This document shows, piece after piece, positions 25,716-35,066 of a DNA stretch of 64,000 nt (the first letter of the stretch is position 1; each line of letters opens with the position of its first letter). The notes under the pieces were generated by a model. That model had not been told where the DNA came from. It worked only from the letters and a program-made list of their open reading frames with translations, and searched no databases. This DNA is from JBCCIM01 sp965263205 (GTDB taxonomy: Bacteria > Bacteroidota > Rhodothermia > Rhodothermales > JAHQVL01). The DNA is taken from NCBI GenBank assembly GCA_965263205.1, contig CBDHHF010000030.1, positions 186,001 to 250,000 on the forward strand. Reading direction: 5' to 3'. The position numbers and the translations under genes were made by a program.

Positions 25716-26612
25716 ATGAGTAAACATATTTCTTCCGCAGCCCGGTGGGTTAGGAAGGGTGGACCTACACCTTCTGAGTTTAAGGCCTTTAGCGCCTGGT
25801 TAAGAGAACTTGCCGCCGACGTTGAGAATGGCGCATTAACCGAAGACGAAAAAAAAGAAATACACAACGTTTTTGGTGATGCGCTTTCGACCAAGACATT
25901 GCAGGGCATCAGCTTGGTTAAGCCACGTGGATACGCCGGAGATTTTGAAGTAATTGACCGTGTATATCAGCGCTCGCTTACAACGGACCCCGAGTTAATT
26001 AACTGGGATAACTTCCTGCTCAATACCCACGCCGCTAAGGCTGTTAGAAATAGAAAGACCTACTTTTTAAATCTGCTAAGGACACTTGGTAGCACAAGCG
26101 AAAGCGGTGAACCCATTGAGGTGTTGAACATCGCGAGCGGTCCCGCTCGTGATGTGTTCGAGTATCTCTCGTTTGCCACAGACGAGCGTATTCGCTTTAC
26201 CTGCGTGGAGTATGATAAGACGGCAATCCAGTACGCAAAGGCGCTATGCTATGAGCACCTGGATGCGATCGAGTTTGTGCAGGCCAATGCCTTCCGTTAT
26301 ACAACGGAGAAGAAATTCCCGTTGGTCTGGTCGGCCGGTTTGTTTGATTACTTTGATGATCGCAGATTTAAGTTCTTGCTAAGCCGGCTATATGACATGA
26401 CGGAAAAAGGCGGCGAACTTGTCGTAGGTAACTTCTCGACAGAGAATCCCGATCAGTCCTACATGGAAGTACTGATGGAGTGGGAGCTTCATCATCGAAG
26501 TGTAGAAGATTTACGTCGTTTAGCTACTGAAATTGGACTTGATAATGAACAAATAACAATTGGAAAAGAACCTGAAGGGGTAAATCTATTTCTACATATT
26601 GTTAAGTTATAA
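25716..26612 (+). CDS. SAM methyltransferase of the 3-hydroxypalmitate-methyl-ester (PhcB-like) family
   Basis: 298 aa. Family landmarks in order: KPRGYAGDFEVIDRVYQ (about residues 69-85), THAAKAVRNRKTYFLNLL, SAM-binding motif I EVLNIASGPARDVFEYL (about 137-153), acidic motif II TCVEYDKTAIQYAKAL, then SAGLFDYFDDRRFKFLLSRLYDMTEKGGELVVGNF and MEWELHHRSVEDLRRLA. These match the annotated group 'extracellular factor 3-hydroxypalmitic acid methyl ester biosynthesis protein', whose best-known member is Ralstonia PhcB. By family it may methylate a fatty acid or similar small molecule, but no substrate is shown. It lies between two AraC-type regulators and 51 bp before the 757-aa gene. Confidence 0.82.
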   Translation: MSKHISSAARWVRKGGPTPSEFKAFSAWLRELAADVENGALTEDEKKEIHNVFGDALSTKTLQGISLVKPRGYAGDFEVIDRVYQRSLTTDPELINWDNFLLNTHAAKAVRNRKTYFLNLLRTLGSTSESGEPIEVLNIASGPARDVFEYLSFATDERIRFTCVEYDKTAIQYAKALCYEHLDAIEFVQANAFRYTTEKKFPLVWSAGLFDYFDDRRFKFLLSRLYDMTEKGGELVVGNFSTENPDQSYMEVLMEWELHHRSVEDLRRLATEIGLDNEQITIGKEPEGVNLFLHIVKL

Positions 26613-26663
26613 ATTAAATATTATAGTACGTCTAGTTCTGTAAAATGTATTTGTACTAGGAGC

Positions 26664-28937
26664 ATGATTACTAACGGTAAAGAAACTGACACGCAAGCCT
26701 GGCAGGTATCTGTAAACGATTTAAATCAAATTTGGAGGAGAAGCTTTCCTGCGATAATGGCTACATTCTGGCTGCTGTTAGATAGTAATCGAACAATTAG
26801 CTCTTCTGTCAGCCCTAATGGCAAACAAGCGTCTGATCCTGATAGCCAAATAAATGCAGTTTTTGGCCGTAGTTTGAAGGAATTGATCAATTTGCATCCA
26901 GTAACATATGGCAATGCCAGGCCACCGATGGATGGTAAGCTGGCATCTATGCATGAGCAAATGGTCCTCGCGCAAAAAGAACTGTATGAGTTAAAGAAAA
27001 TTCTTAATACACTTTATCGAACGGTAGATCGTGTCTTAGTTGAATTGGTAGATTTTGAAGCTGTTGGTGCAGAGGGGGCTGACAGGAGTGATCCAGCTTA
27101 TAAGAAGTCCGCTGAATTTAGATATAACTTAGACTTCCTATGTAGTAACGTAGATTTGCTGATTGCCTCGTTGATGGCAATGGTAAGTTATCGCCTTACT
27201 AATAAAGAACATGATGCAATCAAGGATGCATTAAATGTGTTCGAAACGGAGATTAAAAGCCTTAGCACGTCAATGAAGGACTACGCCGAGGCTTTAGGTA
27301 AAGGTAAAGTGCTTTATAATGAGGCGTTGAAAGAGCAGGATATTGCATTTTTGAATTTGTACACGGAATCGGATCCAAAGACAGCGATTTCACCTAGAAC
27401 CTATACAGATACAGCACTGACCATATCAGCGTTATGTGATGAGTTGACAAGCACTGATTTTGAATCCCGTGTTACAGCGTTCCTAACGAAAGATAGTGAG
27501 TATCTTGCGCTACCGCAGGATTATGAAGTCGACATCGATACAAGGCTGTGTTATGATTTAATTTACACAGATCAAGGGGTTATTTTCCCCTGGCCACCCA
27601 AACCAGTTGACACATTATTAATCTTTGACCTCTACGTCACGCGGGATTCTGGAAGTAGTGCACCGGTCAATATTCCTGGATTTAATCTCTCAGGCTCTCC
27701 GAATTCCTATCTGCCCGCGCGCCGTAGTGCTAGTTTAGTAGATGGTTTGGATATGCTCGATAATGACTACTTGCAAATTGAGGAAGTATTGATCGAAAAT
27801 GCTCAAAAAAAGCCGTACAAATGGCAGATTACGGGAACGACGTTTAATCGAATGCAAATGGCAATCCCGCGTGTTATTGCTTCAATATGGGGTGATCAAG
27901 AATTATACAATGAATATGCTGCAATTGCGGAGAGTGATAGTGTAGAGGAAGGTCGAAAAATAATCGAGATTGAACGCAAGGTTTTCGAGGAAGTAAATGC
28001 CAGCAGTAATGGCAATGTGTCGAATGAGTGGCTTCGAGCAAAAAGTGCAAAAATCAAAAAACTGAAAAATCGATATCTCTCAAAAGTGTATAGCCTTAAA
28101 CATGACCTCTATGAACTTGAGATCGATTTTTCTATTTGGCTAGGTATTTTGAATGATGGTATTCTGCCTGAGCATGATCATGGGTTTTTGACACTTGGTG
28201 ATAACAAACAATTAATCCAGTTGCTTTCTAAAGGAGAAGACGGAATTTCTGAATTTGAAGAATTTATTGCTGAGCAACAGGATAATTGGAATCGAATTGT
28301 TCTTTCGCTTGCTCGCGTTAGAGACAAAATGAAAGACATCAGCTTTCAGCTAGATATTTGGAATGTTCCTGAGGCGGTAGTTCTTGTTAAATCCATCAGA
28401 AACGACCTGGATTTTGTGAAGGGCTATGCCGGCAGTATTAGGGAGAATGTGGACAATGAGCTAGGAGTCTCTCGTTCAAGGCCAAACAAGCGAAAGATAA
28501 TACCGGGACAACATGCTGAAGTTGACCAAGAGACATCTCTACAATCCGCTTCTAGCGTATTAGAAGTACTGGATAAGTTGATAGATGCTTCAGTAGATCA
28601 AACGAGGTCGCGTTTAATAGAAATTGCGAGCAAGCTTGACAGTATTTTGGCTTCAAGTGCTGATGAGATCGATTTTGAGCCCTACAGCTACGAGGAGAAG
28701 TACGAGCGGAAGTTTAGTCGATTTTTACGTACGCAGGCTGAAATCTCAATTCCGCAAGGGTTTAATATCGCGATCACGCCGACAAAGCTGAATAATTTTG
28801 CCGGAGAAGCTAAAGAGGTAATGATGACTTCGAGTGGTTTGGAGATGCCATTTCCTCTGCGGCCGAGTTTGAGCGAGATTTATCAGTCATGGGCGGCTAA
28901 TGAATCGGGTATTCCTACATTCACTTTTTCCTCTTAG
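26664..28937 (+). CDS. 757-aa protein of unknown function
   Basis: No family recognised. There is no signal peptide or membrane helix. The first third is helical and rich in Leu and Lys (AQKELYELKKILNTLYRTVDRVLVELVDF; LDFLCSNVDLLIASLMAMV). A middle beta-rich part (residues about 280-370) has VDTLLIFDLYVTRDSGSSAPVNIPGFNLSG and LIENAQKKPYKWQITGTTFNRMQ. The last third is again helical, with likely coiled-coil stretches (IKKLKNRYLSKVYSLKHDLYELEIDF). The base composition is clearly AT-richer than upstream housekeeping genes, and GCCGGC occurs once. ATG follows ACTAGGAGC at good spacing. It sits in a same-strand run with the methyltransferase (51 bp) and the hybrid sensor (30 bp), so an operon is likely. 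Confidence 0.7.
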   Translation: MITNGKETDTQAWQVSVNDLNQIWRRSFPAIMATFWLLLDSNRTISSSVSPNGKQASDPDSQINAVFGRSLKELINLHPVTYGNARPPMDGKLASMHEQMVLAQKELYELKKILNTLYRTVDRVLVELVDFEAVGAEGADRSDPAYKKSAEFRYNLDFLCSNVDLLIASLMAMVSYRLTNKEHDAIKDALNVFETEIKSLSTSMKDYAEALGKGKVLYNEALKEQDIAFLNLYTESDPKTAISPRTYTDTALTISALCDELTSTDFESRVTAFLTKDSEYLALPQDYEVDIDTRLCYDLIYTDQGVIFPWPPKPVDTLLIFDLYVTRDSGSSAPVNIPGFNLSGSPNSYLPARRSASLVDGLDMLDNDYLQIEEVLIENAQKKPYKWQITGTTFNRMQMAIPRVIASIWGDQELYNEYAAIAESDSVEEGRKIIEIERKVFEEVNASSNGNVSNEWLRAKSAKIKKLKNRYLSKVYSLKHDLYELEIDFSIWLGILNDGILPEHDHGFLTLGDNKQLIQLLSKGEDGISEFEEFIAEQQDNWNRIVLSLARVRDKMKDISFQLDIWNVPEAVVLVKSIRNDLDFVKGYAGSIRENVDNELGVSRSRPNKRKIIPGQHAEVDQETSLQSASSVLEVLDKLIDASVDQTRSRLIEIASKLDSILASSADEIDFEPYSYEEKYERKFSRFLRTQAEISIPQGFNIAITPTKLNNFAGEAKEVMMTSSGLEMPFPLRPSLSEIYQSWAANESGIPTFTFSS

Positions 28938-28967
28938 TTTGCGCGTGTGTAAGAACGGCGATCAGTT

Positions 28968-31900
28968 TTGAAAAGGCTTTGCTTTTGTCTGATAAACTTT
29001 TGCATTTGCTTAATTTGCATTTGTCCGGTCAAAGCTCAAAGAATCAAGACACTTGGCTTTGAGACAATAACTGTTGAAGATCGCAATCTTAAGATCCCTA
29101 TCCGTTCGATTTTACAAGATGAATTTGGAGTCTTTTGGCTTGGAACGCCCTTTGGTCTTTATAGCTACGATGGTTATGAAGTAGAAAGTTATGCCGAACT
29201 GGGTCTTGAGTCCTTAAAGCAAGCTGTAAAAGGAATTGATTTTGATTCATCAGGGAGAATTTGGGTAGCTTCAGATAATCAATTGGCCGTATATGACCCG
29301 CGCCAACATTCTGCTGGAGTTCATGGCTTCACAAAAGACGTCCAAAACGCAGATGACGTTACATGCCTTCTTGCGTTACCCAATCAGCAGGTGTTGCTTG
29401 GTACAGAGAAAGGACTTTTTTTGCTCTCAGCCAGTTTGCCTGATTCTGTGCTTGAATTAGGGCTTAGTTTTAAGGCCGAAACGCAGCCTATTCTGGAGGC
29501 TGAAATTTCTGATCTAGTTGCTGTCGATTCTGTTAAAGCCCTTATTGGCACTTCCAAAGGGTTGTTTTCATATTCTTGGCGTTCTAAAACCCTTGAAGTA
29601 CTCGGAATCGCTGATCCTATAAAAGACATTACTATAGAGAATCCAACATCAGCACTTGTATTGACTACGAAAGGGATATGGCATTGGGAGGGGGCAAAGG
29701 GCCTCACTAAAGGCCTTGAGTTTAGTGATTTCGGAAGGGTAGAAGGAGAAGATCTTCGCAGCGTTGTGTCTAATGGCGAACAAATTTGGGTAGGAAGCAA
29801 TAACGAAGGTTTGTTTGTTCTTCATGCCGATACAACACTGGTGCACTATAAGAAGGAATCTGCTTATCTCGAGGGCAATGCTAATATCAATATCTATGAA
29901 CTATTTCGTGATCGTACAGGCCAGATTTGGTTGGGTACTTGGGATGGGTTACAAAAGGCGGTAGAAACAAGGGCCAATTTCACGTACTTGAGGGTGACTG
30001 TACCGGGGTATGGGCTTAGCAACAACGGAGTGATGGATATTATGCGTAATCGCATAACAGGTGATCTCTGGATTGCGACAAAAGGTGGGGGGATCAATAT
30101 TATTGATGAGATAACAGGAGAATTGAAGCTAGATCCGCTAGCCAGACAAAGTGACGAAGATAGCGCACGCGAAATTTGGGACTTGCACCAGGATAATGAT
30201 GGTAACATATGGGTCGCGAACTGGGGGCGTGGTATTCACATCATTAGAACTGATGGTACCATCGACTACGTTTCTCAGCAAAGCACTAAACCTTTTCAAC
30301 TCGTTTCTGAAAATAAAGTACATGCAATCTACCAGGATTCACGGGGTAGCATGTGGTTTTCTACAGCAGATGCTGGTATTGAAATTTATAATGAAAGTCA
30401 GGACTCAACCCATAATCATTCATACGTAGCCGATAGTTTACAAACAGTGGGCAGTAATGATATTGTGTTTGTCTACGAAGACAGTTCGGAGAATGTATGG
30501 GTAGCAACAGATGGGGCTGGCTTAAGCAAATATAATCTTGATAACGGATATTTTGAGAGGATAACCGATAGTCAATCAGCCTTAGAGACGTTAGGCAGCG
30601 TTTTTGTCACTGCATTGCTAGAATTCCCTAGAGACACGCTGTGGATTGGTACGCAGGGAGGCGGTTTGAGTCGGATGAAGATTTCGACTGGAGAAATCGA
30701 ACGGCTTTACTCGACAGAATTACCTTTTGAGAATGTTGTAGGAATCGAGTCTGACTCAAAAGGATATCTATGGCTAAGTACGTATAACCATGGACTAATA
30801 AAACTCGATCCTAAAACACTCCAGCATGTGGAATATGGTAGTTATGATGGAATTCAATCTGGTGTTTTTTATGTGAGATCTCATTTTAAAGACAGAAACG
30901 GCGAATTATTCTTTGGCGGGGCAGAAGGACTTAACTCATTTTTTCCCGCCTTTATTGTGAAAGATTTGATTCCGCCTCAGGTTGTTTTTTCATCCCTCGA
31001 AATAGATGGAGTAGAGCAATTTCCACTTGAAAGTAGTTCTTTAGATGAAACGATCAGGTTTGCAGATCAGGTAGTTATTCATCCCGATCAGAAAGAAATC
31101 AAAATTAACTTTTCAGGTCTGCATTATAAGAACCCTCAGAAAAACGAATACACTTATCAACTCAAGGGATATCAAGATAGCGTTCGCACTGTTGGGCGAG
31201 AACGCTCAGTTACTTTTTCGCGAGATGCATTACCGCCTAAGGCTTATGAACTGGTTGTCAATGCCTCAAATAGCGATGCTGTATGGTCTGAAAACGCAGC
31301 ATCACTGACAATTAATGTACTTCCTGACTGGTATGAAAAATGGTGGGCCAGGCTTTTGTTTTCTTTTGCCGGATTGGTGTTTGTCATGGGGATCGTGCGC
31401 TTGCGCGTTCGATCATTGCAGCAACGGGCTGTAGTGTTGGAGCGCACAGTGAGCGAACGTACTGCGGAAATTGCTGCTCAAAACAAAACGCTAGCTCGTC
31501 AGGCAGAACAGCTTAAGGAAATGGATAAGATCAAATCTAATTTCTTTGCTAATATCTCGCATGAGTTTCGAACACCTTTAACTACGATTATCGGACCAGT
31601 TCAGGACACCTTACGTGGCATGCATGGTCCGCTCAAAGAGCAGGTACGCATCTTGTTAAAAATTGTAGAGCGAAGTGGAGCTACATTGAATGAGTTGATC
31701 GATCAACTACTTGCGCTAGCGAAATTAGAGTCAGGAGAAGTAAGAGTCAATCCGAGAAGAACAAATCTTGCAGAGTACGTACGGCATCGACTTTTTGATT
31801 TTAAGTTGACCGCATCCCGAAGTGAAATTGACCTCAAATTTGTCGCTGGTCCGTCTGTACCAGATGTATATATTGATACGGAAAAACTCAAATACATCTT

Positions 31901-33083
31901 CAATAACCTGATGTCGAATGCTCTCAAGTTTACACCTGTGGGAGGACAGATTGAGGTGCGTGTAGAGCATGAACCTCAATCTAATGGCGTTAAATTGAGT
32001 GTCTCAGATACAGGAGAAGGAATAGCACCTGATGTCCTCCCTCATATTTTTAACAGGTTTCATCAGGGGGATGCATCTAGTACACGGTTGCATGAGGGAA
32101 CAGGAATTGGCCTTGCTTTGACCAAGGAACTTGTCACTTTACATCAAGCTACAGTAACCGTCGAGAGTCAATTGGGGAATGGGAGTACATTTACCGTACA
32201 TTTCAAAGGAGGAATCGATCACTTTCCTGCTGCATCAGTAGTCGATAGACCGTGGGTACCCGAAACACTTCCAGAGTCAGCAACAGAATATGAATCCTTC
32301 TTGGGAGAGCAATCAGAGGAGGAATTGCCCGATGATGCTTCGAGTATTTTGGTGGTAGAAGATAGAGAAGAAGTGCGTCAATACGTAATAAGTTTGCTTG
32401 AAGGACGCTATCAAATATTTGAAGCCATTAATGGCAGGGAAGGATTAGAGAAAGCGCTAGAGGTATTACCTGATCTTATAGTCAGTGATGTTATGATGCC
32501 CGAAGTTGACGGGATACAAATGGTTAAGGCCATCAAAAATGAGCCGGCCTTAAGCGATACCCGGATCATGCTGTTAACAGCACGCGCTGAAGATGAAGAC
32601 ATCCACGCCGGCCTGCGAACGGGTGCTGACGCCTACATCGTCAAACCCTTCAATGCTACTGAATTCCAGATCCGTGTAGAAAACCTGATTGAAGTCCGCA
32701 AAGCCCTTGCAGCAAATCGCGTTAATCTCGGTCCTAACTCGGTAGAGGTTGATTCAATAGATGCAGCATTTATCAAAGAAGTACGTGCTTTGATCGAAGG
32801 GCGGATGCAAGATATCAAGGTGAGTGATATCGCTTATGAAGTGAGTGTTTCAGTAAGGCACTTGAACCGCAGGATTAAAGAAATAACTGGCCTTACCGCA
32901 GGCGGTTATTTGCAATTTATGCGCCTTGAACGCGCCGCTCAACTTCTGGAACAGAACCATGACCAGATCGCCCAAATTGGTTACAAAGTAGGCTATAAAG
33001 ACCCGAGTCATTTTTCACGTGTATTCCGACAAGCACATGATGTTACGCCGAAGGAATACATGGAAGGAAAGCGTGGAGGGTGA
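28968..33083 (+). CDS. Hybrid two-component sensor-regulator (HTCS, Reg_prop/Y_Y_Y/HK/REC/AraC)
   Basis: 1371 aa from a TTG start, 30 bp after the 757-aa gene. A signal peptide or anchor lies at 3-23. About fourteen Reg_prop propeller blades (FGVFWLGTPFGLYSYDG; TGQIWLGTWDGLQ; NGNIWVANWGRGIHII) cover about 40-660. The Y_Y_Y domain is at about 690-780 and a TM helix (LLFSFAGLVFVMGIVRL) at about 800. HisKA has His865 in ISHEFRTPLTT, and the ATPase has NNLMSNALKFTPVGG and DTGEGIAPDV. The receiver carries Asp1174, and an AraC DNA-binding domain ends the protein. All catalytic residues are present. Such proteins sense ligands in the periplasm and regulate nearby genes. It is AT-rich until about 32.5 kb. 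Confidence 0.93.
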   Translation: MKRLCFCLINFCICLICICPVKAQRIKTLGFETITVEDRNLKIPIRSILQDEFGVFWLGTPFGLYSYDGYEVESYAELGLESLKQAVKGIDFDSSGRIWVASDNQLAVYDPRQHSAGVHGFTKDVQNADDVTCLLALPNQQVLLGTEKGLFLLSASLPDSVLELGLSFKAETQPILEAEISDLVAVDSVKALIGTSKGLFSYSWRSKTLEVLGIADPIKDITIENPTSALVLTTKGIWHWEGAKGLTKGLEFSDFGRVEGEDLRSVVSNGEQIWVGSNNEGLFVLHADTTLVHYKKESAYLEGNANINIYELFRDRTGQIWLGTWDGLQKAVETRANFTYLRVTVPGYGLSNNGVMDIMRNRITGDLWIATKGGGINIIDEITGELKLDPLARQSDEDSAREIWDLHQDNDGNIWVANWGRGIHIIRTDGTIDYVSQQSTKPFQLVSENKVHAIYQDSRGSMWFSTADAGIEIYNESQDSTHNHSYVADSLQTVGSNDIVFVYEDSSENVWVATDGAGLSKYNLDNGYFERITDSQSALETLGSVFVTALLEFPRDTLWIGTQGGGLSRMKISTGEIERLYSTELPFENVVGIESDSKGYLWLSTYNHGLIKLDPKTLQHVEYGSYDGIQSGVFYVRSHFKDRNGELFFGGAEGLNSFFPAFIVKDLIPPQVVFSSLEIDGVEQFPLESSSLDETIRFADQVVIHPDQKEIKINFSGLHYKNPQKNEYTYQLKGYQDSVRTVGRERSVTFSRDALPPKAYELVVNASNSDAVWSENAASLTINVLPDWYEKWWARLLFSFAGLVFVMGIVRLRVRSLQQRAVVLERTVSERTAEIAAQNKTLARQAEQLKEMDKIKSNFFANISHEFRTPLTTIIGPVQDTLRGMHGPLKEQVRILLKIVERSGATLNELIDQLLALAKLESGEVRVNPRRTNLAEYVRHRLFDFKLTASRSEIDLKFVAGPSVPDVYIDTEKLKYIFNNLMSNALKFTPVGGQIEVRVEHEPQSNGVKLSVSDTGEGIAPDVLPHIFNRFHQGDASSTRLHEGTGIGLALTKELVTLHQATVTVESQLGNGSTFTVHFKGGIDHFPAASVVDRPWVPETLPESATEYESFLGEQSEEELPDDASSILVVEDREEVRQYVISLLEGRYQIFEAINGREGLEKALEVLPDLIVSDVMMPEVDGIQMVKAIKNEPALSDTRIMLLTARAEDEDIHAGLRTGADAYIVKPFNATEFQIRVENLIEVRKALAANRVNLGPNSVEVDSIDAAFIKEVRALIEGRMQDIKVSDIAYEVSVSVRHLNRRIKEITGLTAGGYLQFMRLERAAQLLEQNHDQIAQIGYKVGYKDPSHFSRVFRQAHDVTPKEYMEGKRGG

Positions 33084-33498
33084 TTTTGGAGTGTCGAATG
33101 CCGAGTGTATCAGGTATAGCATCATCCTGAGCTGTGCGAAGAATCTGGGCGAGGCTTGCGCCTCTTGAATGTCGAATATCGAGCAAGGAATACTGAATTT
33201 CGAAGTGGTTTAGGAATACCTCTATTCTCCACCCATGTCATGCTGAGCCGTGCGAAGGATCTGGGGTTGGCTGATTGCTGAATGTGGATTGTTGATTGAG
33301 GAATGTTGATCTGCTTTAATCCCGTCATCCTGAGCCGTGCGAAGGATCTCTGTTAGGCTGTTTCTGTACTCCCCATACGTCATCCTGAACGCAGTGAAGG
33401 ATCTGGGCGAGCAGCACAGTCAGGATCTATCAGCGTACCAAGCCTTGAGAAATCCTTCGCTTCGCTCAGCATGACATGGATAAAGAATGGCGCTTGCT
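33084..33498. repeat. Cluster of five REP-like hairpins and companion modules
   Basis: Copies of the ATCCTGAGC-type hairpin lie at 33121-33146 (loop tgt), 33237-33262 (variant ATGCT), 33323-33348, 33379-33404 (GAAC-gca-GTGA) and, inverted, 33451-33475 (loop gaa). A TCGAATATCGAGCAAGG module lies at about 33170-33207. The stretch 33237-33350 is nearly identical to 38947-39060. No gene is seen. Confidence 0.88.
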
Positions 33499-34917
33499 TC
33501 ACCGCAACTGCCTCGCGGCAGCCACGATGGCCGGCCAGTGCTTCAGCAAACGGGCGTACCGGCCAAAGAGCACCTGTGCAAATTCCCACACCTCTTGAGG
33601 AGCACCATCCAGATCAGTCGGCATAAACGTTTCTTCGTCTTCAATTGCATGGGCTAAACACAGCTTGAATGCATTCACATCATCCTGGTAAAAATCCGGA
33701 TACACTGACAGGTCGGCTGTAGCTGCTTCGATTGACTTCAGCGTTTCCTCATACACGCGTCGGGTAGCGTTGGTCGTGTACTGTACAAACTCATCTAACG
33801 GTACCTGCGATAGTTGCTGCAGGTAGGTACCCAGCAGCGGGATGTTGACGGTCGGATCAACCGAAGGAATACCCGGGCCAAACGATGAAAGCGTCGCTGC
33901 CAGCACTTTATTCACGTTTACGCCGGGCACCGAAATACCAGCGTCCGGTTCGCGATGATCGGGAGGATCGTGCTGGAGGGTGAACGGCACGTGTATCCTG
34001 CAGCCGTTTGGTTGGCTTAAGCCGAGTATCTCCCCAAACACGCTATCCTCGTTTCGCATATTGGGCGGGAAAGGCGGGAGGATCGTGCGGTTATCCAGGC
34101 CAAGGTTGATGGTGATAAGCGACCGGCCCGTACCGATTCGCGGTCCTTCAGGGGCCCGGATGATATTGCGGGTAAACAATTTCCAGCGGTAAGCATCCGC
34201 ATCAGCCAGCAAAGCATCGCGCGAAGCGCCTTCGAACGAGAGCCGGCCCATGGTAGTGCTCATCCCCGAATCGCCGGCTGCGCCCAGACACACGCTAACG
34301 ACCCTGATATCTTCAGCAAAATTAGCTGCTTTCGTGAGAGCGGCAACAGGCTTGCCCAAATACGCTTCGTACAACCCTAGTAGTTCAACATTTGCGCCTT
34401 GTGCCACGGCGAGCGCTTCGTTGCGCGTCTGAAAAAACTGGTAGTGATCTGCCGGTAACGAGGTGGAGGGCGCCAGGTCTTGCGAGCCGGCGGCGGTACT
34501 GTGGAGATTGCAGATGGTGTCGTCATCGACCTGTACATGCAGCGTGCCGGCGGTCGCAAGCAGCAAGGTATTGCGCGCGGCGCCGTATGCTGAAGGACAT
34601 CGCTCATCGCCCAACAACGCATACGTCAGCAGTTCCACAGGCAAATTGGCCTTTTTTGCCAGCGTATTGGCCATCTGTAGTCTGGCCTCGCGGTTCAGAT
34701 ACCGGATGGATGTTTGGGTGGATTGGGTTGTGGCCGCAACGCGCGCGCGCGTCTCCTCTGCCAGTTGCTGCTCCACGTTGTCATCCACCACAAAGAAGAC
34801 CGCATCCCGTCCGTATGCCTCTGCATTATCCACAAAACTCTGCAGGCAACGGGCCACGGTTGCCGGCCGGCCGCGGGTTGGAATGCCGAGGGTGATTTTT
34901 GTCGATGACGGGTGCAT
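33499..34917 (-). CDS. Glycosyltransferase-like (GT-A fold) protein
   Basis: 472 aa, no signal peptide. The start, ITLGIPTRGRPATVARCLQSFVDNA, and VFFVVDDN are typical of family 2 nucleotide-sugar transferases. YGAARNTLLLATAGTLHVQVDDDT carries the expected aRN..l..A and a DDD metal motif (about residues 125-135). The rest (RIGTGRSLITINLGLDNRTILPPFPPNMRNEDSVFGEIL) includes a second acidic NEDSVF segment like the ED motif of the acceptor site. The C-terminal 130 residues are helical and unrecognised. The acceptor and sugar are unknown. Neighbours give no pathway: repeats downstream and a divergent helicase upstream. Confidence 0.72.
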   Translation of the reverse strand: MHPSSTKITLGIPTRGRPATVARCLQSFVDNAEAYGRDAVFFVVDDNVEQQLAEETRARVAATTQSTQTSIRYLNREARLQMANTLAKKANLPVELLTYALLGDERCPSAYGAARNTLLLATAGTLHVQVDDDTICNLHSTAAGSQDLAPSTSLPADHYQFFQTRNEALAVAQGANVELLGLYEAYLGKPVAALTKAANFAEDIRVVSVCLGAAGDSGMSTTMGRLSFEGASRDALLADADAYRWKLFTRNIIRAPEGPRIGTGRSLITINLGLDNRTILPPFPPNMRNEDSVFGEILGLSQPNGCRIHVPFTLQHDPPDHREPDAGISVPGVNVNKVLAATLSSFGPGIPSVDPTVNIPLLGTYLQQLSQVPLDEFVQYTTNATRRVYEETLKSIEAATADLSVYPDFYQDDVNAFKLCLAHAIEDEETFMPTDLDGAPQEVWEFAQVLFGRYARLLKHWPAIVAAARQLR

Positions 34918-35066
34918 TTCTCAGAAAAAAGGTACACCGGAAGGTATGTAATTATCTGCTAACCTGTCTTTTGATACATATTCTTCACATATAAGGAACG
35001 GTAACACAAAGTGCGGGTTGGTATCTTCCCTTTCTTCCTTGCAAATGTTTATATCTCGAAGGACGT

